A DNA stretch of 34,380 nt from an uncultured Pseudomonadota bacterium. GTDB taxonomy: Bacteria > Pseudomonadota > Gammaproteobacteria > Burkholderiales > Eutrophovitaceae. The notes below the pieces were generated by a model, which saw nothing but the letters and a program-made list of their open reading frames with translations, was not told the DNA's origin and ran no database searches. Positions 7,822 to 15,397 of the stretch are shown piece after piece (positions within the stretch are counted from its first letter, which is position 1; the number at the start of each line of letters is the position of its first letter). Both the position numbers and the translations under genes were made by a program. The stretch lies in assembly GCA_937983055.1 (NCBI GenBank), contig CALJLA010000297.1, positions 1 to 34,380 on the forward strand, read 5' to 3'.

Positions 7822-8730
7822 GTGAGTTCTGCCGCAAGCCCGGCGTTCAAGCGGCTGGGCGACGTCGTCGAGCAGGCGCTGCCCAAGCTGGTGCTTGGCC
7901 CCACCCTGCTCGCCAGCCTGGTGTTCGTCTACGGCTTCATTCTGTGGACCGGATGGCTGTCGTTTACCGAGTCGCGCATGCTGCCGCGCTACGAGCTGGC
8001 GGGCCTCGTCCAGTACATTTCGCTGTTCCAGAACGACCGCTGGTGGGTAGCGCTCACCAATCTGGCGGTGTTCGGCAGCCTGTTCATTCTTGTGTGCCTC
8101 GCCGTCGGTTTGCTGATGGCGGTGCTGCTCGACCAGCGGATTCGTGCCGAAGGGGCCCTGCGCTCGATCTATCTGTATCCGATGGCGCTGTCGTTCATCG
8201 TGACCGGCACCGCGTGGAAATGGATTCTGAACCCCAGCCTGGGGCTGGAGCGCCTGGTCCAGCAGATGGGATTCACTGACTTCACCTTCGATTGGCTGGT
8301 CAACCCGGACATGTCGATCTACACGGTGGTGATTGCCGGCGCCTGGCAATCCTCCGGGTTCGTGATGGCGCTGTTTCTGGCCGGGCTGCGCGGCATCGAC
8401 GAATCCATCATCAAGGCGGCGCAGGTCGACGGCGCATCGATGCCGCGTATCTACCTGTCGATCGTGATTCCCAGCCTGCGCCCGGTATTTCTGAGCGCGA
8501 TCATCATTCTTGCGCATATCGCGATCAAGAGCTTCGACCTGGTGATGGCCCTGACCGGCGGCGGGCCGGGTTTTTCCTCCGATCTGCCCGCCACCTTCAT
8601 GTACGCATTTGGCTTTACCCGGAACCAGATCGGCCTGGGTGCCGCCAGCGCCATGATGATGCTGTTCACCGTGGCGGCGGTGGTGGTGCCGCTGATGTAT
8701 TCCGAGCTGCGGAGGCAGCGCCATGGCTGA
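7822..8730 (+). CDS. Sugar ABC transporter permease 1 (GtsB-like)
   Basis: Inner-membrane subunit of the sugar importer, 302 residues, MalF/UgpA type. Hydrophobic segments begin with GPTLLASLVFVYGFILWTG near residue 30, and about six are visible. The cytoplasmic EAA loop that docks to the ATPase is present as IKAAQVDGASMPRIY with the usual DGA core. The GTG start at 7822 is 63 bp after the binding-protein gene. The 3' end overlaps the next permease by 8 nt, indicating coupled translation of the two membrane subunits. Confidence 0.9.
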   Translation: MSSAASPAFKRLGDVVEQALPKLVLGPTLLASLVFVYGFILWTGWLSFTESRMLPRYELAGLVQYISLFQNDRWWVALTNLAVFGSLFILVCLAVGLLMAVLLDQRIRAEGALRSIYLYPMALSFIVTGTAWKWILNPSLGLERLVQQMGFTDFTFDWLVNPDMSIYTVVIAGAWQSSGFVMALFLAGLRGIDESIIKAAQVDGASMPRIYLSIVIPSLRPVFLSAIIILAHIAIKSFDLVMALTGGGPGFSSDLPATFMYAFGFTRNQIGLGAASAMMMLFTVAAVVVPLMYSELRRQRHG

Positions 8731-9604
8731 GCACGCCGAAGTACGCACCGCCGGACCGCGACTGCTCGGTCGCGCCGTCATCTACGCATTGCTGATCCTG
8801 CTGGCAATGTACTACCTGGCGCCGCTGTTCGTGATGGTCAGCACCTCGGTCAAGACGCTGGACGAGATCCGCGCCGGCAATCTGATTGCGCTGCCGGCCG
8901 AAATCACGCTGTCGGCCTGGGCCAAGGCCTGGTCCAGCGCCTGCACCGGCGTGGATTGCAGCGGACTGCGCGGCAACTTCTGGAACTCGGTCAGCTTCGT
9001 AGTGCCGGCGGTGCTGATCTCGACGCTGATCGGCGCGTTCAACGGCTACGTGCTGACCATGTGGCGTTTTCGCGGCAGCGACCTGCTGTTCACCCTGCTG
9101 ATGATCGGCTGCTTCATCCCGTTTCAGGTGGTGCTCCTGCCGATGGCGCAGACCCTGGGCTGGCTGGGCATTGCCAATTCCACGACCGGGCTGGTGTTCG
9201 TGCACGTGGTCTACGGGCTGGCCTTCACCACGCTGTTCTTTCGCAACTTCTACGTCAGCGTGCCGCAGGAAATGACCAAGGCCGCGCGCATCGACGGCGC
9301 AGGGTTCTTTCGCATCTTCTGGCGCATCATCCTGCCGCTGTCGCCGCCGATCATCACGGTTACGGTGATCTGGCAATTCACCCAGATCTGGAACGACTTC
9401 CTGTTCGGCGTGGTGTTCTCATCTGGCGAGCGGCAGCCGATCACCGTCGCGCTCAACAACCTGGTCAATACTTCGACCGGGGTGAAGGAATACAACGTCG
9501 ACATGGCCGCCGCCATCATCGCCGCGCTGCCAACGCTGCTGGTGTACGTGGTGGCCGGTAAGTACTTCGTTCGCGGCCTGACCGCCGGATCGGTCAAGGG
9601 CTGA
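8723..9604 (+). CDS. Sugar ABC transporter permease 2 (GtsC-like)
   Basis: Second membrane subunit, 293 residues, MalG/UgpE type with about six transmembrane segments. The first is ALLILLAMYYLAPLFVMVS. The EAA loop reads TKAARIDGAGFFRIFW. Between the first two helices it carries a periplasmic stretch with two cysteines, ACTGVDCSGL, followed by FWNS. I recognise this as typical of the Gts glucose permease subgroup and not of maltose or glycerol-phosphate systems. The ATG start lies inside the end of permease 1. Confidence 0.9.
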   Translation: MAEHAEVRTAGPRLLGRAVIYALLILLAMYYLAPLFVMVSTSVKTLDEIRAGNLIALPAEITLSAWAKAWSSACTGVDCSGLRGNFWNSVSFVVPAVLISTLIGAFNGYVLTMWRFRGSDLLFTLLMIGCFIPFQVVLLPMAQTLGWLGIANSTTGLVFVHVVYGLAFTTLFFRNFYVSVPQEMTKAARIDGAGFFRIFWRIILPLSPPIITVTVIWQFTQIWNDFLFGVVFSSGERQPITVALNNLVNTSTGVKEYNVDMAAAIIAALPTLLVYVVAGKYFVRGLTAGSVKG

Positions 9605-9615
9605 GGGAGGGATCG

Positions 9616-10734
9616 GTGGCATCGCTCGAAGTTCGCAACGTGCGCAGGGTCTTCGGCAGCACCGAGGTGCTCAAGGATATCAATCTGTCGATCGACTCCG
9701 GAGACTTTCTGATCCTGGTCGGGCCCTCGGGCTGCGGCAAGTCGACGCTGCTCAACATCATCGCGGGACTCGACACGCCAACCTCCGGCGACGTGCTGAT
9801 CGGCGACCAGGTCGTCAATCACCTGAGCCCGAAAGATCGCGATATCGCGATGGTGTTCCAGTCCTACGCGTTGTATCCGACCATGAGTGTGCGCAAGAAC
9901 ATTTCCTTCGGACTGGAGATGCGCGGAGTGCCCAAGGAAGAACGCGCGAAGACCGTGAATCGGGTGGCGAAGATCCTGCAGATCGAGCATCTGCTCGACC
10001 GCAAGCCCTCGCAGCTCTCCGGCGGCCAGCGCCAGCGGGTGGCGATGGGCCGCGCCATCGCCCGCGACCCCGCGCTCTTCCTGTTCGACGAACCGCTGTC
10101 CAACCTGGACGCCAAGCTGCGGGTCGAGATGCGCATGGAGATCAAGCTGCTGCACGAGCGGCTCAAGGCCACCATCGTCTATGTGACCCACGACCAGATC
10201 GAGGCAATGACTTTGGGCAGCCGCATCGCCGTCATGCACGGCGGCGAGATCCGCCAGTTCGGCCCGCCGCAGGAGATCTACGACGAGCCCGCCGATCTGT
10301 TCGTGGCCGGCTTCATCGGCTCGCCGTCGATGAACTTCATCCGTACCGAAGTCGTCGAGCGCGGCGGTGATATCGCGGTGCAACTGAAGACGGCAAGCGG
10401 CGCGTTCGCGCTGTCGGTGCCGGGACAGCAGGCCGCATTGCGCCCCTGGATCGGCAAGTCGGTCATTCTCGGGCTGCGCCCTGAACAGATCAGCGCCGGC
10501 GGAAACGGGCAGACGGCAGGGAGCAAGGTTCAGGAGCAGCGCCTGACCATCGATCTGGTGGAGCCCACCGGGCCGGACACCCTGCTGTTTACCCAGATTA
10601 GCGACGCCACGGTGTGCGCGCGGGTGCGCCCCGAGCATGCCTGCCGCGCGGGCGAGACGATGGCCCTCGCGTTCGATCTTTCGAAGGCGGTGTTCTTCGA
10701 CCCGCAGAGCGAGAAGCGGCTTCGCGCCCCCTGA
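9616..10734 (+). CDS. Sugar ABC transporter ATP-binding protein (MalK/UgpC family)
   Basis: Powers the importer by ATP hydrolysis at the cytoplasmic face. It is 372 residues long. The motifs are Walker A GPSGCGKST (about 36-44), the Q-loop in VFQSYALYPTM, the signature LSGGQRQRVAMGRA, Walker B LFLFDEPLSNLDAKLR, and the H-loop VTHDQ. A C-terminal OB/TOBE-type domain follows from about residue 240. The GTG start at 9616 follows GAGGGAGG at a good distance, 11 bp after permease 2. The four importer genes form one plus-strand operon. Members of this family often serve several sugar importers, so its use need not be restricted to this one. Confidence 0.93.
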   Translation: MASLEVRNVRRVFGSTEVLKDINLSIDSGDFLILVGPSGCGKSTLLNIIAGLDTPTSGDVLIGDQVVNHLSPKDRDIAMVFQSYALYPTMSVRKNISFGLEMRGVPKEERAKTVNRVAKILQIEHLLDRKPSQLSGGQRQRVAMGRAIARDPALFLFDEPLSNLDAKLRVEMRMEIKLLHERLKATIVYVTHDQIEAMTLGSRIAVMHGGEIRQFGPPQEIYDEPADLFVAGFIGSPSMNFIRTEVVERGGDIAVQLKTASGAFALSVPGQQAALRPWIGKSVILGLRPEQISAGGNGQTAGSKVQEQRLTIDLVEPTGPDTLLFTQISDATVCARVRPEHACRAGETMALAFDLSKAVFFDPQSEKRLRAP

Positions 10735-10746
10735 TCCGCTTCAGGG
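10729..10746. terminator. Possible weak bidirectional hairpin between converging genes
   Basis: CCCTGA (10729-10734), loop TCCGCT and TCAGGG (10741-10746) form a 6-bp perfect stem. It contains both the ATPase stop codon and, on the other strand, the SemiSWEET stop codon. Only 6 bp separate the two genes. No T-run is present, so termination activity is uncertain. Confidence 0.35.
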
Positions 10747-11034
10747 CAGGTTGATGTCGTCGAGGCGGATGCGCCGGCGGGCGTAGCGGAGCTTCAGGAT
10801 CAGGATGATGAGTGCCAGCGCCAGGGTGACCACGTTGGCCAGGATCAGCGGCAGCGAGCCGATCAGCAGCCCGTACACCAGCCACAACAGCACGCCGAGC
10901 GAGAAGATCAGCATCATCCCGAGCGAGATGTCGCGCCCGGATTTCGTCGCGTGGAGCTTGAGCAGTTGCGGCACGAACGCGATCGTGGTCAGCGCCCCAG
11001 CGGTCAACCCGAGCAAGTCAAACGGCGTGGGCAT
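10741..11034 (-). CDS. SemiSWEET-type small sugar transporter (PQ-loop/MtN3 family)
   Basis: A 97-residue membrane protein with three hydrophobic helices. The first contains FDLLGLTAGALTTIAFVPQLLKL, with the family's PQ motif. The second is ISLGMMLIFSLGVLLWLVYGLLIG and the third LPLILANVVTLALALIILILKL. Bacterial SemiSWEETs dimerise and equilibrate sugars across the inner membrane. The start at 11034 has GGGAGG upstream and lies 17 bp inside the end of glk, so translation is probably coupled to glucokinase. A passive sugar carrier paired with a kinase that traps the sugar is a sensible module; the actual sugar is not shown. Confidence 0.85.
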   Translation of the reverse strand: MPTPFDLLGLTAGALTTIAFVPQLLKLHATKSGRDISLGMMLIFSLGVLLWLVYGLLIGSLPLILANVVTLALALIILILKLRYARRRIRLDDINLP

Positions 11035-12004
11035 CGGCGCCTCCCGCGCCCGAAAACAGCGTGGCAAGCCCGCGCAAGGCCGGGTTGACGGCATCGATGA
11101 CATACGTCGGCACGGCGGCGACGTAGTTGGAGAAGCGGCCCTTGTGCTCGAAGCGGGCGCGAAACGGCGAACGGTCGAAATACGCGCCGAGCCGCGGCAC
11201 GATGCCCCCGCCGATGTAGCAGCCGCCGCGCGCGCCCAGGGTCAGCACCAGGTTGGCAGCGGCGCCGCCGAGCACCGCGCAGAACAGATCCAGCGCTTCC
11301 CGGCATTGCGGATGGTCGCCCGCGAGAGCGGCTGCGGTAATTGCATCGGGAGCCAGTGGCTTCGCCTCGACATCGTCGAGCGCGCAAATCGCCTGGTACA
11401 GGTTCTGCAGGCCCATGCCGCTAACCACCCGCTCGGTCGAGACGTGATCGAAACGGCCCAGCAGCCAGCGCAAGACGTCGAGTTCGCGGGGCGTGCCGGG
11501 GCTGTAACTGACGTGGCCGCCTTCGCCCTGCAGCACGGCCCAGCCGCCAGCGACCGGGACCAGCCCGGAAACGCCCAGCCCGGTCCCCGGCCCGATCACC
11601 GCGATCGCGGTATCGGCCACGGCCGCACCGCCGCCGATCTTGCGCTTTTCTTCGGGGCGCAGCGCCGGCACCGACAGCGCCAGCGCAGTGAAGTCATTGA
11701 TTACCGTAAGCCGCGACAGGCCGAGCGCGCGGCGCGTCTGCTCGACGGAAAAGCCCCAGGGACCGTTGGTGAGATGGACGTAGTCGCCGGTAATGCCGGT
11801 GGCCACATCAAAGGCGGCCTCGCGCACCACCGGATCGCCGCAGCCGCGAAGGTAGGCGCGCACGGCACCCTCCAGGCTGTCGAAGTCCGCGCAGCGCACC
11901 GTTTGTTCGAGCTGCGGTGTCAGCGTGCCGGAGGCTACCAGGGCAAAGCGCGCATTGGTGCCGCCGATGTCGGCAACCAGGCGCACTTCGTCCGATCGAG
12001 CCAA
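11018..12004 (-). CDS. glk: Glucokinase (Glk family)
   Basis: ATP-dependent phosphorylation of glucose to glucose-6-phosphate; cytoplasmic. The 328 residues show the ATP-phosphate motif VADIGGTNARFAL near the N-terminus, INDFTALALSVPAL, GPGTGLGVSGLV, EGGHVSYSP and GGGIVPRL near the C-terminus. This is the pattern of the E. coli Glk group and not of ROK kinases. The likely start is TTG at 12004; no ATG exists before the upstream in-frame stop. A later GTG at codon 7 is a poorer alternative because it would shorten the first strand. It lies 30 bp after tkt and overlaps the SemiSWEET gene by 17 bp. Confidence 0.92.
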   Translation of the reverse strand: MARSDEVRLVADIGGTNARFALVASGTLTPQLEQTVRCADFDSLEGAVRAYLRGCGDPVVREAAFDVATGITGDYVHLTNGPWGFSVEQTRRALGLSRLTVINDFTALALSVPALRPEEKRKIGGGAAVADTAIAVIGPGTGLGVSGLVPVAGGWAVLQGEGGHVSYSPGTPRELDVLRWLLGRFDHVSTERVVSGMGLQNLYQAICALDDVEAKPLAPDAITAAALAGDHPQCREALDLFCAVLGGAAANLVLTLGARGGCYIGGGIVPRLGAYFDRSPFRARFEHKGRFSNYVAAVPTYVIDAVNPALRGLATLFSGAGGADAHAV

Positions 12005-12034
12005 GGCAGCGTCCGCGGAATGGGCCGATGAATC

Positions 12035-14029
12035 CTACACCAGGTCCTTGACCGCGGCGGCAACGCGTTCGACGGTAAAGCCGAAGTGCGTGTACAGCTC
12101 GCCCGCCGGCGCGGACTCGCCAAACCGGTCCAGGCCGATCACGCCGCCTTCCAGTCCCACGTACTTGCGCCAGAAATCCGGCACGCCGGCTTCCACGGCC
12201 AGCCGGGGCAGCCCCGACGGGAGCACCGAAGCGCGATAGGCCGTGTCCTGCCGATCGAATACCGTGGACGACGGCATCGAGACCACGCGCACCGCGATGC
12301 CGGCATCCTTCAGCGCCTTGTGCGCGCCCATTGCGAGGGCGACTTCCGATCCGGTGGCGATGATCACGGCGCGTGGCTGTTCGGTATCGGCCAGCACATA
12401 GCCGCCGCGCGCGATCGCATCGATCTGCGCAGCACTGCGCGCCTGATGCGGCAGGTTCTGTCGCGACAACAGCAGGCTGGTCGGTCCCTCCCGCCGCTGC
12501 ACCGCAGCCGACCACGCCACCGCGGTCTCCACCGCATCGCACGGCCGCCAGACATCCATGTTGGGTATGTAGCGCAGACTCGCGGCATGCTCGACCGGCT
12601 GGTGAGTCGGGCCGTCCTCGCCCAGCCCGATGGAGTCGTGGGTGAACACGAAGACGGTGCGCAATTTCATGAGCGCGGCCATGCGCAGCGCGTTGCGCGC
12701 ATAGTCCGAGAACACCAGGAAGGTGCCGCCGTAGGGAATGATTCCGCCGTGCAGCGCCATGCCGTTCATCATGGCGCACATGCCGAACTCGCGCACGCCG
12801 TAGAAGACGTAATTGCCGCCGCTTTCGCGCCCGATCGGTTTGGAGCCCGACCACAAGGTGAGATTTGACGCGGCGAGGTCCGCCGAGCCGCCGATCAGTT
12901 CGGGCAGCAGCGGGCCTAGGGCTTCGATCGCGTTCTGCGAGGCTTTGCGGGTGGCGATCGTCTCGGCCTTGCGGTCGATGCCCGCGACGAGTTCGCGCAA
13001 CTTCTCCTGCCAGGCGGACGGCAGGTCGCCACGCATGCGCCGCTCGAATTCAGCCGCCTCGGCCGGGAACTGCTTCGCATAGGCGGCGAACTTCTGCCGC
13101 CAGTCTTCTTGCAGACGCGTGCCGCGCTCGCGCGCATTCCAGCCCTGATAGACCGCGTCGGGAATCTCGAACGGCGCATGATTCCAGCCCAGCGCCTTGC
13201 GCGCCGCCGCCACCTCGGCATCGCCCAGCGGCGCACCGTGCGCCGCGCCGGTATTCTGCTTGTTCGGCGCGCCCCTGGCGATCACCGTCTTGCAGCAGAT
13301 GAGTGACGGTCGATCAGCGACCGACTGCGCCGCGCGGATTGCGGCGTCAACCGCGTCAGGATCGTGGCCGTCGACGTCCGGGATGACATGCCAGCCGTAG
13401 GCTTCGAACCGCTTCGCCGTGTCGTCGGCAAACCACTGCGGCATGCGGCCTTTCTCGGAATCGATGGAAATGCCGTTGTCGTCGTACAACGCGATCAGCT
13501 TGCCCAGGCCGAGCACGCCGGCAATCGAGCAGGCCTCGTGCGAAATGCCTTCCATCAGACAGCCGTCGCCGAGAAAGACGTAGGTGCAGTGATCGACGAT
13601 GTCGAAGCCCGGCCGGTTGAATTCGGCCGCCAGCGCACGCTCCGCGACCGCCATGCCGACCGCGTTGGCGAGGCCCTGACCCAGCGGACCGGTGGTGGTT
13701 TCCACCCCCGGCGCGCACTCGTATTCCGGATGCCCCGGGGTTTTGGAGTGGAGTTGGCGAAAGCGCTTGAGCTCGTCCATCGGCAGGTCATAGCCGGTCA
13801 GATGCAGCAATGCGTAAAGCAGCATCGATCCATGACCGTTTGAGACCACGAAGCGATCGCGGTTGACCCATGCCGGGTCGGCCGGGTTGTGGCGCAGGTG
13901 GTGCCGCCACAGCACTTCGGCAATATCGGCCATGCCCATCGGCATGCCGGGGTGGCCTGAATTGGCCTTCTGCACCGCGTCCATAGCGAGCGCGCGCACT
14001 GCGTTGGCCAGTTCGGTTCGGGTTGCCAT
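12035..14029 (-). CDS. tkt: Transketolase
   Basis: Thiamine-diphosphate enzyme of the pentose phosphate pathway, also used in the Calvin cycle. It is 664 residues, full length. Motifs are SGHPGMPMGMADI (about 24-36), the ThDP/metal-binding GDGCLMEGISHEA with DDNGISIDS downstream, the pyrimidine domain with REFGMCAMMNGMALHGG, and THDSIGLGEDGPTHQPVEH. The ATG start has GAGGA about 8 nt upstream. It is first in the tkt-glk-SemiSWEET group and is insulated from the ntrX-like gene by the terminator at 14048-14080. In many Betaproteobacteria it directly precedes gap; here about 5.7 kb of sugar genes lie between. Confidence 0.97.
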   Translation of the reverse strand: MATRTELANAVRALAMDAVQKANSGHPGMPMGMADIAEVLWRHHLRHNPADPAWVNRDRFVVSNGHGSMLLYALLHLTGYDLPMDELKRFRQLHSKTPGHPEYECAPGVETTTGPLGQGLANAVGMAVAERALAAEFNRPGFDIVDHCTYVFLGDGCLMEGISHEACSIAGVLGLGKLIALYDDNGISIDSEKGRMPQWFADDTAKRFEAYGWHVIPDVDGHDPDAVDAAIRAAQSVADRPSLICCKTVIARGAPNKQNTGAAHGAPLGDAEVAAARKALGWNHAPFEIPDAVYQGWNARERGTRLQEDWRQKFAAYAKQFPAEAAEFERRMRGDLPSAWQEKLRELVAGIDRKAETIATRKASQNAIEALGPLLPELIGGSADLAASNLTLWSGSKPIGRESGGNYVFYGVREFGMCAMMNGMALHGGIIPYGGTFLVFSDYARNALRMAALMKLRTVFVFTHDSIGLGEDGPTHQPVEHAASLRYIPNMDVWRPCDAVETAVAWSAAVQRREGPTSLLLSRQNLPHQARSAAQIDAIARGGYVLADTEQPRAVIIATGSEVALAMGAHKALKDAGIAVRVVSMPSSTVFDRQDTAYRASVLPSGLPRLAVEAGVPDFWRKYVGLEGGVIGLDRFGESAPAGELYTHFGFTVERVAAAVKDLV

Positions 14030-14047
14030 TGATGTCCTCTTCGAAAC

Positions 14048-14080
14048 AAAAAATCCCGGGGCCGCGGTGGGCGCCGGGAT
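14048..14080 (-). terminator. Intrinsic terminator after the ntrX-like gene
   Basis: Read on the minus strand, ATCCCGG and CCGGGAT form a perfect 7-bp stem with extra GC pairs inside. It is followed directly by TTTTTTG. This is a textbook rho-independent terminator, 58 bp past the ntrX-like stop and 19 bp before the tkt ATG. Any tkt promoter must therefore lie so close that the terminator falls in its leader, or tkt relies on partial read-through. Confidence 0.85.
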
Positions 14081-14137
14081 CGTCGGCAGTTGCGGAGCGC
14101 GCGTATTCTAGCCCACCGCCGCGGGACGACCGCGAGG

Positions 14138-15397
14138 CTAGTCTTCCGCTCGCCGGGGCAGTTTTACGCCGAGCTGCTTGAGCTTGCGGTAAAGGTGGGT
14201 GCGCTCGAGGCCGACGCGCAGGGCCACGCGGCTCATGTTGCCCCCCTCCCGCGCGAGGTGATACTCGAAGTAGATGCGCTCGAAGGCATCGCGCGCCTCG
14301 CGCAGTTCCCGGTCGAGCGGCAGCGACTGGCTGGTGCTGGGCAGCGGCGCATCCAGTTCAGCGAGCGCATTGGTGACGTCGGCCACGCCGATTTCCTCGC
14401 CGACCGCGAGCTGCACGCAGGTCTTGACCACCGATTCGAGCTGAACGAGGTTGCCGGGCCACTGATAGTGACGCAAGGCATTCAACGCGGCGGTGCTGAA
14501 GGTGCGCGATGGCGCTTCGCGCGCTTCGATGGCGCGGTTGAGAATGAGATTGGCGAGCTCGGGCACATCCTCCGCACGCTCGCGCAAACTGGGCACGCGC
14601 ACGATCACGCCGGCAAGGACCGCGTACAGCCGGGGGTCGAATTCGCCCCGGGCGATGAGTTCCGGCAGCGCCCGCGAAGCGAAGGACAGCAGCCGCACGC
14701 CGGAGCGCTCCAGCGCGCCGAGCTGCGACAGCAGGGCATCCTGCTGCTGCGCATCGAGGCGCGACACCTCGCGCAGGAACAGGCTGCCCTCGGCCGCCCG
14801 CCCCGCGAGGTCAGCCAGTGCACCGGTCAGCGCTTCGCCGGCATCCAATACCACCCACGGCATGCTCTGCGCGTGCAGCTGGCGGGCGCACTCTTCGGCG
14901 CCGGCGCCGGGCTCGGCCACGAACAGCACCGAAGTACGGACGTTCTTCAGCCGCTCGATGTGCGCGCGCAGGTGTTCGACCGCCGGGGACTTTCCCACTG
15001 TGGCCAGCGCCTGCGCATGCGGGGTGCGCGGCATGCCGCTGCGCAGGGCGGTGCCCACCGTGCCGAGCAGCTTCTGCAGCGCGATGGGTTTTTCAAGGTA
15101 AGCGTAAGCGCCGATGCGGGTGGCTTCCACCGCGGTATCGATGGTGCCGTGCCCCGACATCATCACCACCGGCATGGTCAGCTGCCCGGTTGCCGCCCAC
15201 TCCTTCAGCAGGGTGATGCCGTCGGTATCCGGCATCCAGATGTCGAGCAGCACCAGGTCGGGCCGCAGCCGGGTGCGCAGCTGGCGTGCTTCCGACGCGT
15301 TCTGCGCCAGCCGGACCTGGTGACCCTCGTCACGCAGAATCTCCGACAGCAGCTCGCGGATGCCGGCCTCGTCGTCGACCACCAGGATCTGGCTCAC
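14138..15397 (-). CDS. NtrX-like response regulator with degenerate AAA+ domain
   Basis: Cytoplasmic transcription regulator, 419 residues. The receiver domain (1-120) has acidic D8/D9, phospho-acceptor Asp52 in LVLLDIWMPD, SGHG and a conserved Lys in LEKP. The central region (about 130-320) aligns to sigma-54 activators. However, Walker A GESGTGKE reads AEPGAGAE, Walker B FLDE reads FLRE, and the GAFTGA loop is deleted. LRERAEDVPEL and the WPGN motif remain. A Fis-type HTH closes the protein (MSRVALRVGLERTHLYRKL). It overlaps the kinase gene by 4 nt (ATGA). It probably binds DNA without ATPase activity or sigma-54 activation; that is inference from the missing residues. Confidence 0.9.
   Translation of the reverse strand: MSQILVVDDEAGIRELLSEILRDEGHQVRLAQNASEARQLRTRLRPDLVLLDIWMPDTDGITLLKEWAATGQLTMPVVMMSGHGTIDTAVEATRIGAYAYLEKPIALQKLLGTVGTALRSGMPRTPHAQALATVGKSPAVEHLRAHIERLKNVRTSVLFVAEPGAGAEECARQLHAQSMPWVVLDAGEALTGALADLAGRAAEGSLFLREVSRLDAQQQDALLSQLGALERSGVRLLSFASRALPELIARGEFDPRLYAVLAGVIVRVPSLRERAEDVPELANLILNRAIEAREAPSRTFSTAALNALRHYQWPGNLVQLESVVKTCVQLAVGEEIGVADVTNALAELDAPLPSTSQSLPLDRELREARDAFERIYFEYHLAREGGNMSRVALRVGLERTHLYRKLKQLGVKLPRRAED

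Noticed and set aside
10805..11103. Longer SemiSWEET beginning at 11103
   Set aside because: The extra 23 residues lie within glk coding sequence and are not hydrophobic. The ATG at 11034 has a strong ribosome site and gives the normal SemiSWEET length.
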